A stretch of 64,000 nucleotides of DNA from Intestinicryptomonas porci (lineage in GTDB: Bacteria > Verrucomicrobiota > Verrucomicrobiia > Opitutales > Intestinicryptomonadaceae): positions 1 through 64,000 of the forward strand of contig NZ_JALBUT010000001.1 in the NCBI RefSeq assembly GCF_033971905.1, written 5' to 3'. The notes below the pieces were generated by a model. The model had not been told where the DNA came from and searched no databases. It saw only the letters and a list, made by a program, of their open reading frames with translations. This document shows, one piece after another, positions 16,507-25,534 of the stretch (its first letter is position 1; each line of letters begins with the position of its first letter). Both the position numbers and the translations under genes were made by a program.

Positions 16507-18666
16507 ATGGCAGCATTATCTGACAAAAACTCCCCAAATAGGGAAAGACCACTCGAGTACACGAGAAACATTGGTATTTCCGCGCACATCGACGCGGGTA
16601 AAACCACATGTTCCGAACGTATTTTGTTTTATAGCGGCTTGGTTCACAAAATCGGCGAAGTTCACGAAGGGACTGCGGTAACCGACTGGATGGAACAGGA
16701 ACGCGAACGCGGCATCACGATTACTTCTTCGGCAGTTTCGTGCCACTGGAAAAATAAGGTTGGTTTGTTCGCAGGCATCGATCACCAAATTAACCTTATC
16801 GATACTCCGGGACACGTTGACTTCACGGCAGAAGTAGAGCGTTCTCTCCGCGTTTTGGACGGCGCAATCGCGGCATTCTGCTCAGTTGCGGGCGTTCAGC
16901 CCCAGTCTGAAACCGTATGGCGCCAGATGAATAAGTACTCTGTTCCCCGCTTGGCGTTCATTAACAAGATGGACAGAACCGGCGCGGACTTTTACGGCGC
17001 GGTAAACGACATCAAGGAAAAGTTAAACGGCAATCCGCATCCTCTTTATTTGCCAATCGGCTCGGAAGCAAATTTCAAAGGTCTCATCGACTTGATTGAA
17101 ATGGTTGCTTACGTTTATGACGAAAACGACCCGCAGGGCATGAAGTACGACACGGTTGAAATTCCCGCCGAATACAAGGAAAAGGCGTTGGAATATCGCC
17201 ACGCGCTAATCGAAGCCATTGCGGACTTCGACGACGAAATCATGGAAAAGTTCCTTGACGGTCAGGAAGATTTCTCCGACGACGAAATTCGCCGCGGCGT
17301 CCGCAAGGCGACAATGACCCGCCGTTTTGTTGGCGTCATCCCCGGTTCTGCTTTGAAGAACAAGGGCGTGCAGATGCTTTTGAACGCGGTTGTTGACTAT
17401 CTCCCAAGCCCGATTGACGTTCCGCCGATCAAGGCTTATGCGGAAGACGACGAAGATACTCCGTCTCTTGAAATTGTTGCGGACGACAATGCTCCGACAA
17501 CAGCCTTGGCTTTCAAACTTTGGGCAGACCCATTCATCGGTAAGCTCGTATTCATCCGTGTTTACAGCGGTTGCGTAAAGAAGGGCATGACATTCTACAA
17601 TCCGCGCACGCGCAAAACCGAACGTATTTCCCGTTTGGTTATGTTCCAGGCAGATCAGCGCACGGATATTGAAGAAGCTTATTCGGGTTCCATTTGCGGT
17701 CTCATCGGCTGTAAGGAACTTATCACGGGCGATACAATGTGCGAAAGGGAACACGAAGTTCGTTTGGAACCACCGACATTCCCCGATCCTGTTATCGCAA
17801 TGAGCATTGAGCCTAATTCAAAGGCGGACCAGGAAAAGCTTTCAATCGCATTGCAGCGTTTGTCAGAAGAAGACCCGACATTTGTCGTATCTTCCGATGC
17901 TGAAACCGGTCAGACTCTCATCGCCGGCATGGGCGAACTCCACCTCGACATCATTCGCGACCGTCTTATTCGCGAATTTAAGGTTGAAGCAACAGTCGGC
18001 AAGCCGCAGATTGCTTACCGCGAAACCATTTTGGGTTCTGCGGACGGCGTCGGTAAATTCGTTCGCCAGTCAGGCGGTCGCGGTCAGTACGGCCACGCCG
18101 AAATTAAGCTTGAGCCGAATGAAAAGGGCAAGGGCTACGAATTCTTCAACGAAATCGTTGGCGGCGTAATCCCGAAAGAATACATCAAGCCGACGGAAGA
18201 AGGTATCAAGGAAGCCATGCTTAATGGCGTTATTGCGGGTTATCCTGTTGTTGACGTCAAGGTTCACTTGGTATTCGGTTCTTTCCACGAAGTTGACTCT
18301 TCGGAAATGGCGTTTAAGATGGCGGGCATCTTCGCTTTCAAAGACGCAATGAAGAACGCAAATCCGATATTGCTCGAACCTATCATGAAGGTTGAAGTAA
18401 CAACTCCCGAAGAGTACCAGGGCGACGTCATGGGCGACCTCAATCGCCGCCGCGGTCAAATTCAGGGAATGGAAACAAAGGGCAATCTTTGCAATATCAA
18501 GGCATTTGTACCTCTCGAAACGATGTTCGGCTATGCAACCGACGTTCGTTCGCTTTCAAGCGGCCGCGCTTCCTATTCGATGGAGCCGAGCCACTTTGAA
18601 CAGGTACCTGCAAACGTCTTGAAGCAGGTTGTTGAAGGTTCTACTCGCAAAGTAGCAAGAAGCTAA
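16507..18666 (+). CDS. fusA: Translation elongation factor G
   Basis: GTPase that drives translocation and, with ribosome recycling factor, splits ribosomes. 719 residues, slightly longer than the common 690-705. GTPase motifs AHIDAGKTT (about 26-34), DTPGHVDF (about 99-106) and NKMDR (about 153-157) are intact, as are domain IV (GGRGQYGHAEI) and domain V (GDLNRRRGQIQGME). The gene is in the str operon; a segment near 285-320 with acidic residues (EDDEDTPSLEIVADD) accounts for part of the extra length. Confidence 0.98.
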   Translation: MAALSDKNSPNRERPLEYTRNIGISAHIDAGKTTCSERILFYSGLVHKIGEVHEGTAVTDWMEQERERGITITSSAVSCHWKNKVGLFAGIDHQINLIDTPGHVDFTAEVERSLRVLDGAIAAFCSVAGVQPQSETVWRQMNKYSVPRLAFINKMDRTGADFYGAVNDIKEKLNGNPHPLYLPIGSEANFKGLIDLIEMVAYVYDENDPQGMKYDTVEIPAEYKEKALEYRHALIEAIADFDDEIMEKFLDGQEDFSDDEIRRGVRKATMTRRFVGVIPGSALKNKGVQMLLNAVVDYLPSPIDVPPIKAYAEDDEDTPSLEIVADDNAPTTALAFKLWADPFIGKLVFIRVYSGCVKKGMTFYNPRTRKTERISRLVMFQADQRTDIEEAYSGSICGLIGCKELITGDTMCEREHEVRLEPPTFPDPVIAMSIEPNSKADQEKLSIALQRLSEEDPTFVVSSDAETGQTLIAGMGELHLDIIRDRLIREFKVEATVGKPQIAYRETILGSADGVGKFVRQSGGRGQYGHAEIKLEPNEKGKGYEFFNEIVGGVIPKEYIKPTEEGIKEAMLNGVIAGYPVVDVKVHLVFGSFHEVDSSEMAFKMAGIFAFKDAMKNANPILLEPIMKVEVTTPEEYQGDVMGDLNRRRGQIQGMETKGNLCNIKAFVPLETMFGYATDVRSLSSGRASYSMEPSHFEQVPANVLKQVVEGSTRKVARS

Positions 18667-18684
18667 ATTTAAGGAATTATTACA

Positions 18685-18990
18685 ATGGCACAAAAAATTA
18701 GAATCAGACTAAAGGGCTACGATTTTCGCACAGTAGACCAAAGTGCTGGAGATATCGTTGAAACAGCAAAAAGAACAGGCGCAAGGGTTTCCGGACCTGT
18801 TCCATTGCCCACACGCATTGAACGCTTTACCGTAAACCGTTCGGTTCACGTTAATAAAAAGAGCATGGAACAATTTGAGCTCCGTACTCACAAGCGTTTG
18901 ATTGACATCATTGAGCCGACTGTTAACACGGTTGACGAGCTCAAGAAGCTCAATCTTCCCGCAGGCGTTGACATTACAATTAACATCTGA
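18685..18990 (+). CDS. rpsJ: 30S ribosomal protein S10 (NusE)
   Basis: 30S head protein that also pairs with NusB/NusG in transcription. 101 residues, with KIRIRLKGYD at the start, the PLPT loop and the C-terminal AGVDITINI. It is the last gene of the str operon here. In most bacteria rpsJ leads directly into rplC; here a terminator and about 7.3 kb of accessory genes separate the two. Confidence 0.98.
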   Translation: MAQKIRIRLKGYDFRTVDQSAGDIVETAKRTGARVSGPVPLPTRIERFTVNRSVHVNKKSMEQFELRTHKRLIDIIEPTVNTVDELKKLNLPAGVDITINI

Positions 18991-19014
18991 TTAGTTGCAA
19001 CTGTCTGAAAATTT

Positions 19015-19047
19015 GAGACCGAACGTTTTTGTTCGGTCTCTTTTTTT
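19015..19047 (+). terminator. Strong terminator of the str operon
   Basis: GAGACCGAAC (19015-19024) pairs perfectly with GTTCGGTCTC (19031-19040) around GTTTTT, followed by seven T. It ends the rpsL-rpsJ transcript. Confidence 0.92.
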
Positions 19048-19100
19048 GTCTTGGAATAATATTTTTTAATGTTTATTCCCAAAAATATTTGTGGAAATAA

Positions 19101-19128
19101 TTGACATCAAAAAAACGTATTTTATAAA
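19101..19128 (+). promoter_or_regulatory. Promoter of the first PEP-CTERM gene
   Basis: Consensus TTGACA (19101-19106), a 16-base spacer and TATAAA (19123-19128). A start seven bases downstream would leave only about five bases before the ATG at 19140, and there is no Shine-Dalgarno sequence, so the mRNA is predicted to be nearly leaderless. Confidence 0.75.
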
Positions 19129-19139
19129 ATTTATGTATT

Positions 19140-20540
19140 ATGAAAAAACTGTTGCTTGTTTCTTTTGTCGCGTCTGTCAGCTGTTCATTGTTTGCCGATA
19201 TAGAAGCGGGAACTTATGAAAACATGAATGTTTCGGACACAAAATTCTCATCTCCCGCAGGCAGCGCAACTTGGGCCTTTGACAATACTGTTTTTGAAAA
19301 TCCGATTTCTTTGGAATGGCAGGCTGACAGCGCAGATTCCGAATATCTTGTGAAGTACGGCTCGACGAGCGCGACTTTCACCAAATTTTTAATTTCTCGC
19401 GACGGCGCAAATTCAAGCACCATTTTTGAAATGCAGGGAACTTCCGACAAGCGCGCCGTGCTTTCCGAAAACACGTTTAGCAATTCTTCTTGGAACATGG
19501 CGATAGAATCTTCCAAGAATTACAATTCAAATTCCACAAACGAATTGCGTCTTTCGGGATATTCCGATTTCTCCGTGTCGCACTTTAAAATTGCTTCCGA
19601 TGCAGGGTACAATTCAGGCAACGCAGGCGTGGTTATTTCGGGAGCGAGCAACACTTTTACATCGGAATACAACTGCTTCATAAATACGACTGCTGCCAAT
19701 GCAGATTCCACGAACCGCCTTTATTTTAACATTTCAGGAGAAGAGGGCGCGAAGTCTGTTGCTAATTTCAAGAAGGATTTTAATGTCCGCGCGGCAGGCA
19801 GCGGTTTGACGGAAATCAACATGCAGGGCAATGCGGAGATGACTGTTGACGGCACATTTGCTTTCGGTTCTGACGATACCATTTCGACGGGCAAGGCGGT
19901 ATTCACAATTTCTGGACAAAACAACGCTCTTATAACGACCAAGACAGGCGGCAACTATTTCTTGCTTGCAAGCGACGCCAAGGGCGGAGACATCTCTTTT
20001 AAAATTGCGGGCAAGAACAATACATTGTCGGTTGCAAACACTACCGCTTGGATTGGCAGCGCAAAAACAGGAAACGCGAATGTGGTTTTTGAAATTGAGG
20101 GTTCGGGACATTCCATAAATTTCGGAGGCAATTTGAACTTCCGCGCACAGAATGGCAATTCGGTAAAGCTTGGCTTTGTGGCGGACGAAAGCGGCTTGTC
20201 AACTTTGAATGCAGTAGGTCTTACTTTGTTTGACGGCATTTTGTCAATCGACATGGAAAATTTCGCGGGCGATGAAAGCGGCGTTTACGAAGCCACACTG
20301 ATTAGCGCGAACAATAATTGGAGTGGCTTGGCATCGAGCCTTATTTCTTCGAGCGACAATGCGTCTGAAAAAGTAAATGTTATCATGGGCGACAATGGCG
20401 TTTCGTGGAATTTGTCGTATTCAGACGGCGACCTTGTGTTTGTTTATAATTACACTCCCGAAATCCCCGAACCAAGCACTTGCGCGGCGATTTTCGGTGC
20501 TCTTGCCCTTGCGTTTGCCGCTTATCGCAGGAGAAAGTAA
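19140..20540 (+). CDS. Exported PEP-CTERM protein, beta-rich
   Basis: 466 residues. A signal peptide (MKKLLLVSFVASVSCSLFA) is followed by about 400 residues rich in S, N, T and G with short repeated strands, as in autotransporter-like beta-helix proteins. The C-terminus has IPEPST, a hydrophobic helix and YRRRK, the PEP-CTERM tripartite sorting signal that is cut by an exosortase. It probably ends up on the surface or in the exopolysaccharide layer. Its binding partner or activity is not visible. A protein of the same build is encoded at 23989. Confidence 0.85.
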   Translation: MKKLLLVSFVASVSCSLFADIEAGTYENMNVSDTKFSSPAGSATWAFDNTVFENPISLEWQADSADSEYLVKYGSTSATFTKFLISRDGANSSTIFEMQGTSDKRAVLSENTFSNSSWNMAIESSKNYNSNSTNELRLSGYSDFSVSHFKIASDAGYNSGNAGVVISGASNTFTSEYNCFINTTAANADSTNRLYFNISGEEGAKSVANFKKDFNVRAAGSGLTEINMQGNAEMTVDGTFAFGSDDTISTGKAVFTISGQNNALITTKTGGNYFLLASDAKGGDISFKIAGKNNTLSVANTTAWIGSAKTGNANVVFEIEGSGHSINFGGNLNFRAQNGNSVKLGFVADESGLSTLNAVGLTLFDGILSIDMENFAGDESGVYEATLISANNNWSGLASSLISSSDNASEKVNVIMGDNGVSWNLSYSDGDLVFVYNYTPEIPEPSTCAAIFGALALAFAAYRRRK

Positions 20541-20559
20541 AAAGCATTTATAAAAAAAT

Positions 20560-20587
20560 TTGCCTGATGTTTCAGACAACTTTTTTT
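20560..20587 (+). terminator. Terminator after the PEP-CTERM gene
   Basis: TTG-C-CTGA can pair with TCAG-A-CAA (one mismatch), followed by CTTTTTTT. The stem is short but the T tract is good. Confidence 0.5.
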
Positions 20588-20704
20588 ATGGTTTATTCAA
20601 ATAGAATTTCGTGTAAAGGAAAATACCGATTTGCTTGATGCAAAATAGTGTCTTTAAAACTTTTTCTGTTAGTTATATATAAAGGGCGTTTTTTAATTTT
20701 TTAT

Positions 20705-20730
20705 TTGACTTACACTGTGCCATTGGCACA
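20705..20730 (+). promoter_or_regulatory. Operator palindrome and -35 region of the toxin-antitoxin operon
   Basis: TGTGCCA-T-TGGCACA (20716-20730) is a perfect 15-base inverted repeat, 14 bases before the toxin ATG, with TTGACT (20705-20710) as candidate -35. This is the typical place for autorepression by an HTH antitoxin or the toxin-antitoxin complex. The -10 hexamer is not clear. Confidence 0.6.
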
Positions 20731-20744
20731 CTTTTCGACTGAAA

Positions 20745-21080
20745 ATGAAAATAATACGAACCGCGCCGTATATTAAAGCTCTTAAAAAGATTGGTATTTC
20801 AGCCGTTACTGAACAAAAGTTCCTGAATGAACTTGCAAACAACCCTGAAAAAGGAGATTTGATTGTAGGTAGCGGTGGCGCGCGGAAAATACGCCTTGCT
20901 CTCGGCAATCGCGGTAAAAGTGCAGGCGCGAGAGTAGTCTATGCTTTTTTCAAACTTAACGATAAAATTTTTCTTTTTTATGCCTACAAAAAGGCTACCC
21001 AAGAAAATTTAACACAAACCCAGATAAATAACCTAAAAATAGCAATAAAAACCCTTGAGGAGACTTTGAACAATGGATAA
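20745..21080 (+). CDS. RelE/HigB-like toxin
   Basis: 111 residues resembling RelE-superfamily mRNA interferases. The core GGARKIRLAL then ARVVYAFFKLNDKIFLFYAYKK matches the family pattern of a central basic strand followed by a hydrophobic pair of strands. The toxin gene comes first and its 3' end overlaps the antitoxin start by eight bases, the HigBA order. Such toxins cut mRNA on the ribosome; the activity here is inferred from family. Alternative: a non-toxic RelE-fold regulator. Confidence 0.8.
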   Translation: MKIIRTAPYIKALKKIGISAVTEQKFLNELANNPEKGDLIVGSGGARKIRLALGNRGKSAGARVVYAFFKLNDKIFLFYAYKKATQENLTQTQINNLKIAIKTLEETLNNG

Positions 21081-21363
21081 GGAAATATTTGATGGAATAA
21101 TGGAAGGCTTAAAGGAAGCCATAGAAATTGAACAGGGAAAGCGTAAACCCATAAGCGTGGTTGAAATATTCCCTGAACCCAAAGCCGTACGCAAACAGTT
21201 AAACCTAAGCCAGCCGAAATTTGCAAAGTTTATCGGTGTAAAGACAGATACACTTCGCAACTGGGAATACGGCAGGCGCAGGATTCCCGCAACCGCTCGC
21301 CGACTGCTTTACATCGCGCAAAAACATCCTGAAATTATTTTGGAAATGACGAACATGAAATAA
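21073..21363 (+). CDS. HTH antitoxin (HigA/NadS-like)
   Basis: 96 residues. The N-terminal half (MDKEIFDGIMEGLKEAIEIEQG) is acidic and helical; residues about 48-85 form an Xre-type helix-turn-helix (VRKQLNLSQPKFAKFIGVKTDTLRNWE, interrupted here only for length). It should neutralise the toxin and bind the palindrome upstream of the operon. Start codon lies inside the end of the toxin gene, so the two are translationally coupled. Confidence 0.82.
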   Translation: MDKEIFDGIMEGLKEAIEIEQGKRKPISVVEIFPEPKAVRKQLNLSQPKFAKFIGVKTDTLRNWEYGRRRIPATARRLLYIAQKHPEIILEMTNMK

Positions 21364-21420
21364 AAATGATGGGTATTTTTCTGATTCTTTATTGAAAATC
21401 GGAAATTATTTATCTTTAAA

Positions 21421-21553
21421 CTGCTTGATAGAAATATAACCAAGATGGAGGGCAAGACCACGCTTGCGTGGGTAGTTTTGCCGAAAGGCAAAGAGCCGAG
21501 CGTAGCGAGTGCAAATGAAAAGACTTCTTTTACGGTTGCGAAGCTGTAAAAGT
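21421..21553. repeat. Truncated structured repeat (copy A0)
   Basis: Begins TGCTTGATAG, the left-end signature of the family, then jumps to a module shared with the next copy: 21440-21512 matches 21713-21785 over 73 bases with one difference. The module holds CCACGC-TT-GCGTGG (21458-21471) and TTTGCC-GAAA-GGCAAA (21477-21492), the latter with a GNRA tetraloop. A third hairpin TTTTACGG/CTGTAAAA (21528-21551) closes the copy. No right terminal repeat is present. Confidence 0.75.
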
Positions 21554-21900
21554 TGTGATGCTTGATAGGTGTGGGCTTTGGGACGTAAAAAACGGAAGAA
21601 ATGCCCGATGCTCTTCTTATCCCAAAAAGTTTTTTGCAAAAACATTTTCGGGAACCCTGTCTTGCGGATTTCGAGGCGTCAGCGTACAAATGTACGCAAG
21701 TCCGAAGAAATCCCAAGATGGAGGGCAAGACCACGCTTGCGTGGGTAGCTTTGCCGAAAGGCAAAGAGCCGAGCGTAGCGAGTGCCGAGACTTGCGAAAC
21801 AAGCGAGTACAAATGCGAAAAATATCTTTTACGGATGCCTTAGCTCTATATTAAAAAAATGATTTTTCATTTTTCGCATTCCGCTTTATTCCGTTTTTTT
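21554..21900. repeat. Structured mosaic repeat, copy A
   Basis: Left end GATGCTTGATAGGTGTGG followed by AAAAAACGGAAGAAA; right end TTTATTCCGTTTTTTT, giving imperfect terminal inverted repeats. Inside are a long hairpin (CTTGCGGATTTC 21661-21672 with GAAATCCCAAG 21707-21717, core GCGTAC-AAAT-GTACGC), CCACGC/GCGTGG (21731-21744), TTTGCC-GAAA-GGCAAA (21750-21765), and a closing stem AATGCGAAAAAT (21812-21823) with ATTTTTCGCATT (21869-21880). Within it AAAAATGA/TCATTTTT (21855-21874) plus a T tract could terminate the minus-strand oxidoreductase gene, whose stop lies four bases from the repeat end. The right 89 bases are identical to copy C, 28 kb away. An open frame of 99 codons from 21555 spans it, but coding is doubtful. 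Confidence 0.85.
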
Positions 21901-21904
21901 ATTT

Positions 21905-23854
21905 TTAGTAGATGCGGATTTCGTTTACCCTTGCAAAACTGTTGCCGTTCGTTGCGAGAAGTTCAATGTCGATAGACGCCAGTTTTTTTGCGGGGAAATT
22001 CAACCTGAAAAGCCTTTGATAATTGTCTTTCACGTCGGCGATTATTTCTTTCTTTCCGTCGGGAAGAGTTCCAAAAATTTTAAAATCCTTTATGATTTCG
22101 GGTTGCGCTCCCCAAATTATGGATTTTAAGTACGAGCCGTGGGAAGTCATCGTAAGCTCTCTGTTTCCGCCGTCGAAAGTAATTTGAATTTGCGAAACTG
22201 CTTGCGGCTTGTCCCACGAGAGCGTCAAGACGGGCTTTTTTGAAATTTCCGCAATGTAGCGGTTTTTATATTCGCCCTTCAAGTCGAATGCAGAGCCGCT
22301 GATTACGTTTTGCGCCGAGGTGTCTTTTGCGGCGGTGTTTGCCGAGACTTTCGCAATTTTTGCGAGGTCTTTTTTGTCTTGGTTTTTTACACCCACGATT
22401 GCCTGATTGTTGCGCAGCAATGTTTGTTGAAGATTGCCAAGCAATTTTTTGTTTTCGCGAATTTCTTTTGGCGTCTTGCCAAGCTTTGCCGACATTGCCG
22501 CCGCGACTCCCGCCGCGTTTCCGCAAGCCGCCGAAGTCAGCATTACTCTCGTTGAGGTGAAGGCAACGTGTGAACAGCTTATGTTGCGCCCCGCCATCAT
22601 CAGGTTTTTGAAGTCGCAGGATATGAGAGAGCCAAAGGGGATATTGTAGAAGTGGGCTTTTCTTATTTGCCTGCAGGGTGCGCGGTTTACGGCATCAAAG
22701 CCTTCCTTCGGGTGGTCGTCCATCGACCAGCCTCCGACTGCTATTGCGTCTTCAAGGTTCTTCCAGTTTCCGAGAATGTCCTGCTCTTTGAAAATGTACT
22801 CTCCCTTGATTCTGAAAGTGTCGCGCCTGCCGGGGAGCATCCCGATAGATGTTATTGCGCGGTTTTCGGCTTCGGGGAATTTGCCGCTGTTTTTTACGTA
22901 GTCCCACGCGCCCAAGACAACTCTCAAAAGCTCGAAGCGCAGTTTTTCGCTGTCTGAAATCGCGTTCATATCGCCGCCGAGTTCAACCCACCAAAATCCG
23001 TATTCGAGACGGTTTTTATCTATGCCGCGGTGCCTGATGTTTTCGGCTGTGATTTTTCTTGCCCAAGACGGAGCTTTGAACGGCATCGGTCTTCCAAAAT
23101 CTTTTGAAGTGAAGAGGATTGAAGAGCCTTGGTGCGTACCTTGCGGATCGTAGCCCGAAAATTCCTCACCGTAAGTTTCGGGAGCGTCGCGCCCGTCAAA
23201 GAGGGTTGCGCCTGCTTCCGCCGCCATGCGGGAATCTCCCGTGCAGTCGATGTAAATCTTGGATTTTATTTCGTAAAAAGTGCGCGAGGCGTCGCATCGG
23301 GCAAACGCCTGTTTTATTTCATTTCCGCTTGTTTCAACTCCGCATAAATCGGTATCCAAAAGCAGGGTGATGTTTTTTTCGCTTACCACCTTGTCGTATA
23401 GAAGCAAATCCCAGACTTCCCATTCTTTTTGGGGATTTGACATCAAGTTTTCGAGCAGGATTTCCTCTATTATTCCGCCTTCGCGAAATCCGCTGTTGTT
23501 GTGGTGCATTCCGAGCGGGTGCATTTTGATTTCCGAACTCGCGTTGCCGCCGAGTCGCGAGCGGTCTTGTACGAGGACGACTTTCGCCCCCTCTCTTGCC
23601 GCGGCGATTGCGGCGCATATGCCCGCCAAGCCTCCGCCTGCAACCAATACGTCGCAGTCGAGACGTTTTGGCGTCATTGTTTTGTCGCAAAACGGAGAAA
23701 TTCCCGCAATTTTATTTTCGGTAAATTTGCGGATGTTTGTTGGTTTTGATATGTTTTTAAGCTCTTCGGCAGTCAGCGGCGCATTGATTGCGAAAACATA
23801 GCTTCCAAAGAGACCTCCTCCTAATTTGATGAACTTTCTTCTGTCTATTTTCAT
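21905..23854 (-). CDS. Tat-exported FAD-dependent oxidoreductase with C-terminal carbohydrate-binding-like domain
   Basis: 649 residues. The N-terminus RRKFIKLGGGLFG is a twin-arginine export signal, implying a folded flavoprotein in the periplasm. Residues about 65-105 hold the FAD-binding Rossmann motif (DVLVAGGGLAG, ending in LVQDRSRLGG). The core to about 450 fits the FAD_oxidored family (PF12831-like) common in Verrucomicrobiota and Planctomycetes, with the conserved GRNISCSHVAFTSTRVM and ACGNAAGVAAAMSA segments. The last 130 residues look like a discoidin-type beta-sandwich (ISKKPVLTLSWDKPQAVSQI, ARVNEIRIY). Substrate unknown; sugar-related oxidation is plausible. TTGACT/TATTTA at 23878-23907 (minus strand) may be its promoter. 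Its 3' end abuts repeat copy A. Confidence 0.85.
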   Translation of the reverse strand: MKIDRRKFIKLGGGLFGSYVFAINAPLTAEELKNISKPTNIRKFTENKIAGISPFCDKTMTPKRLDCDVLVAGGGLAGICAAIAAAREGAKVVLVQDRSRLGGNASSEIKMHPLGMHHNNSGFREGGIIEEILLENLMSNPQKEWEVWDLLLYDKVVSEKNITLLLDTDLCGVETSGNEIKQAFARCDASRTFYEIKSKIYIDCTGDSRMAAEAGATLFDGRDAPETYGEEFSGYDPQGTHQGSSILFTSKDFGRPMPFKAPSWARKITAENIRHRGIDKNRLEYGFWWVELGGDMNAISDSEKLRFELLRVVLGAWDYVKNSGKFPEAENRAITSIGMLPGRRDTFRIKGEYIFKEQDILGNWKNLEDAIAVGGWSMDDHPKEGFDAVNRAPCRQIRKAHFYNIPFGSLISCDFKNLMMAGRNISCSHVAFTSTRVMLTSAACGNAAGVAAAMSAKLGKTPKEIRENKKLLGNLQQTLLRNNQAIVGVKNQDKKDLAKIAKVSANTAAKDTSAQNVISGSAFDLKGEYKNRYIAEISKKPVLTLSWDKPQAVSQIQITFDGGNRELTMTSHGSYLKSIIWGAQPEIIKDFKIFGTLPDGKKEIIADVKDNYQRLFRLNFPAKKLASIDIELLATNGNSFARVNEIRIY

Positions 23855-23988
23855 TGCAAAATTTTTTATATTAAATGTAAATATGCGATTTTTTTAATGA
23901 AAGTCAAGTTTGCTGCTTTGGACGGAGTGTCGTTATTTTTTCTTTTTATCTTGTATTTTTTTAAGAAGGGATTAAATAAAAAATTATC

Positions 23989-25263
23989 ATGAAAAAAATA
24001 CTATATATTTTACCTTTTATTGCTTCTGCGGCGTTCGCTCAGGAATCAACTACTGATGAAGCTTATGTCAATCCTTCGGTTGCGTGCGCTACAGGCAACA
24101 TAAATTGGAGCGCAATTGAATGGACGGATGCGGAAGGCGTTGCAAGGACAAGTCCTATTACATCTTCCACCGATGTTTATATTTCGGGCCCGAGGGGTTC
24201 AAATTATTGGCATCCCGTTGTTGAAGCGGGTTCTGACATAAGCATAAATTCTTTGACTGTTGCGGCGTCAAATAGCGGAAACAATGCCTTTAAATCTTTT
24301 GAAATAAAAGGTACTGCCGATTCTCCCGTAACTTTTACAATCGCAAACGCTCTTACTTTGTCGCAGAATTTCAATACGATTTATGCAACAAATACGACAT
24401 TTTCGGCTGGCGATACTAAAATGAGCTATTTGTCAAAGCTCGACTTTACGGCTTCAAATGTTACTTTGGGCAATGTATCAAACGGCAATGTTGCAACCTT
24501 GGCATTTAATTCAACTACGGCAAATTTGGGTACTGTTCAGATGGGGCACACATCAACCGTTTCTGTTGTCAACCATTCCGATGTAACAACTGCTAACTGG
24601 TATATGCAAAACCCGACTTTGACGGTCAGCGATTCAAAGTTTACCATCGGAACGGGCGGCGGTTTGGTTTCTTCAAACACGTTGAAGATGAATTTTACGA
24701 ATGCGGAAGTTGACATAGATATGGGCATTCGCAATTCCGCGGGTCCAATGACTTTGAATATGGAAAACTCTTCGCTTTTAATAAGAAGAGGCGCGTATAA
24801 TGACAGCGTTTCCGACGCATTGTTTTTCGGCGTGGCGAATCAAAAGGCGACTGTCTCCCTTTCAAATTCAACAATTTCTACGACAAAGGGCGTAAGCTTT
24901 GGCACGAGCGCGGAAAGCGTCCTTACAATCTCGAATTTGGACGCCTCAAAAACAGTCATTACTTGCAGCAATTTGACTTTTGCAGGCTCTTTGATTGTTG
25001 ATTTCACGGATTCCGACATAGATAGAAATACTATCTTTACGCTCATTTCGGCTACGAACGCTTCCTCTGTTTTCGACGAGCTTTTGCTTAACGAAATGGT
25101 GACGGTGCAGGGATTGAAAGAGGGCGAAGAATACGAATGGATTTCGGAAGGCTCTTTGGTTCAGCTTCAGTTCTACGCAATTCCGGAACCTTCAACGTAT
25201 GCGGCGGTTTTCGGCGTCTTGGCAGTTGCTTTTGCGTTTATGCGCCGCCGTGCGGGCAAATAA
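23989..25263 (+). CDS. Exported PEP-CTERM protein, beta-rich
   Basis: 424 residues with a signal peptide (MKKILYILPFIASAAFA), a long Ser/Thr/Asn-rich region of short beta strands, and the tail IPEPSTYAAVFGVLAVAFAFMRRR, that is a PEP motif, a hydrophobic helix and an arginine cluster (split here: IPEPST at about 396, RRR at 421). It is a second member of the type at 19140 but not a close copy. Exosortase substrate by family rule; surface localisation is inferred. It is divergent from the FAD oxidoreductase gene. Confidence 0.83.
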   Translation: MKKILYILPFIASAAFAQESTTDEAYVNPSVACATGNINWSAIEWTDAEGVARTSPITSSTDVYISGPRGSNYWHPVVEAGSDISINSLTVAASNSGNNAFKSFEIKGTADSPVTFTIANALTLSQNFNTIYATNTTFSAGDTKMSYLSKLDFTASNVTLGNVSNGNVATLAFNSTTANLGTVQMGHTSTVSVVNHSDVTTANWYMQNPTLTVSDSKFTIGTGGGLVSSNTLKMNFTNAEVDIDMGIRNSAGPMTLNMENSSLLIRRGAYNDSVSDALFFGVANQKATVSLSNSTISTTKGVSFGTSAESVLTISNLDASKTVITCSNLTFAGSLIVDFTDSDIDRNTIFTLISATNASSVFDELLLNEMVTVQGLKEGEEYEWISEGSLVQLQFYAIPEPSTYAAVFGVLAVAFAFMRRRAGK

Positions 25264-25352
25264 CGGTATTTGCTTATTCCTTGTCCGAATGTAAATCCAA
25301 TGCTTGATGTCAATGGTTTTTCGTTCGAGGCGCAAAATATTTAAGATTTTTC

Positions 25353-25381
25353 GAGAGGGGTTTGTTGCTCCTCTCTTTTTT
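25353..25381 (+). terminator. Terminator after the second PEP-CTERM gene
   Basis: GAGAGGGG (25353-25360) pairs with CTCCTCTC (25368-25375) including one G-U pair, followed by six T. The rest of the gap 25264-25534 shows nothing else that I can support. Confidence 0.8.
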
Positions 25382-25534
25382 CTTGTAATTTTACCGAAGA
25401 GTCAATGCGGATTGTTTTTTTAAGATATGGCAATGGCTTGTGCTCTCAAAAAAACAGGCGTAAAACAGAAAAAGCCAAATTTAATGATTTACATTTAAAT
25501 GGAATTTCAATTTTTATCTAAAATTGAAATTTGC

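Noticed and set aside
21309..21812. 167-codon minus-strand frame across the repeats
   Set aside because: Repeats PFGK-THASVVLPSIL twice only because the 73-base module is duplicated; no start signal, no conserved family recognised.
21421..21900. CRISPR array
   Set aside because: Repeat units are long, few and unequal, with no regular spacer pattern and no cas genes nearby.
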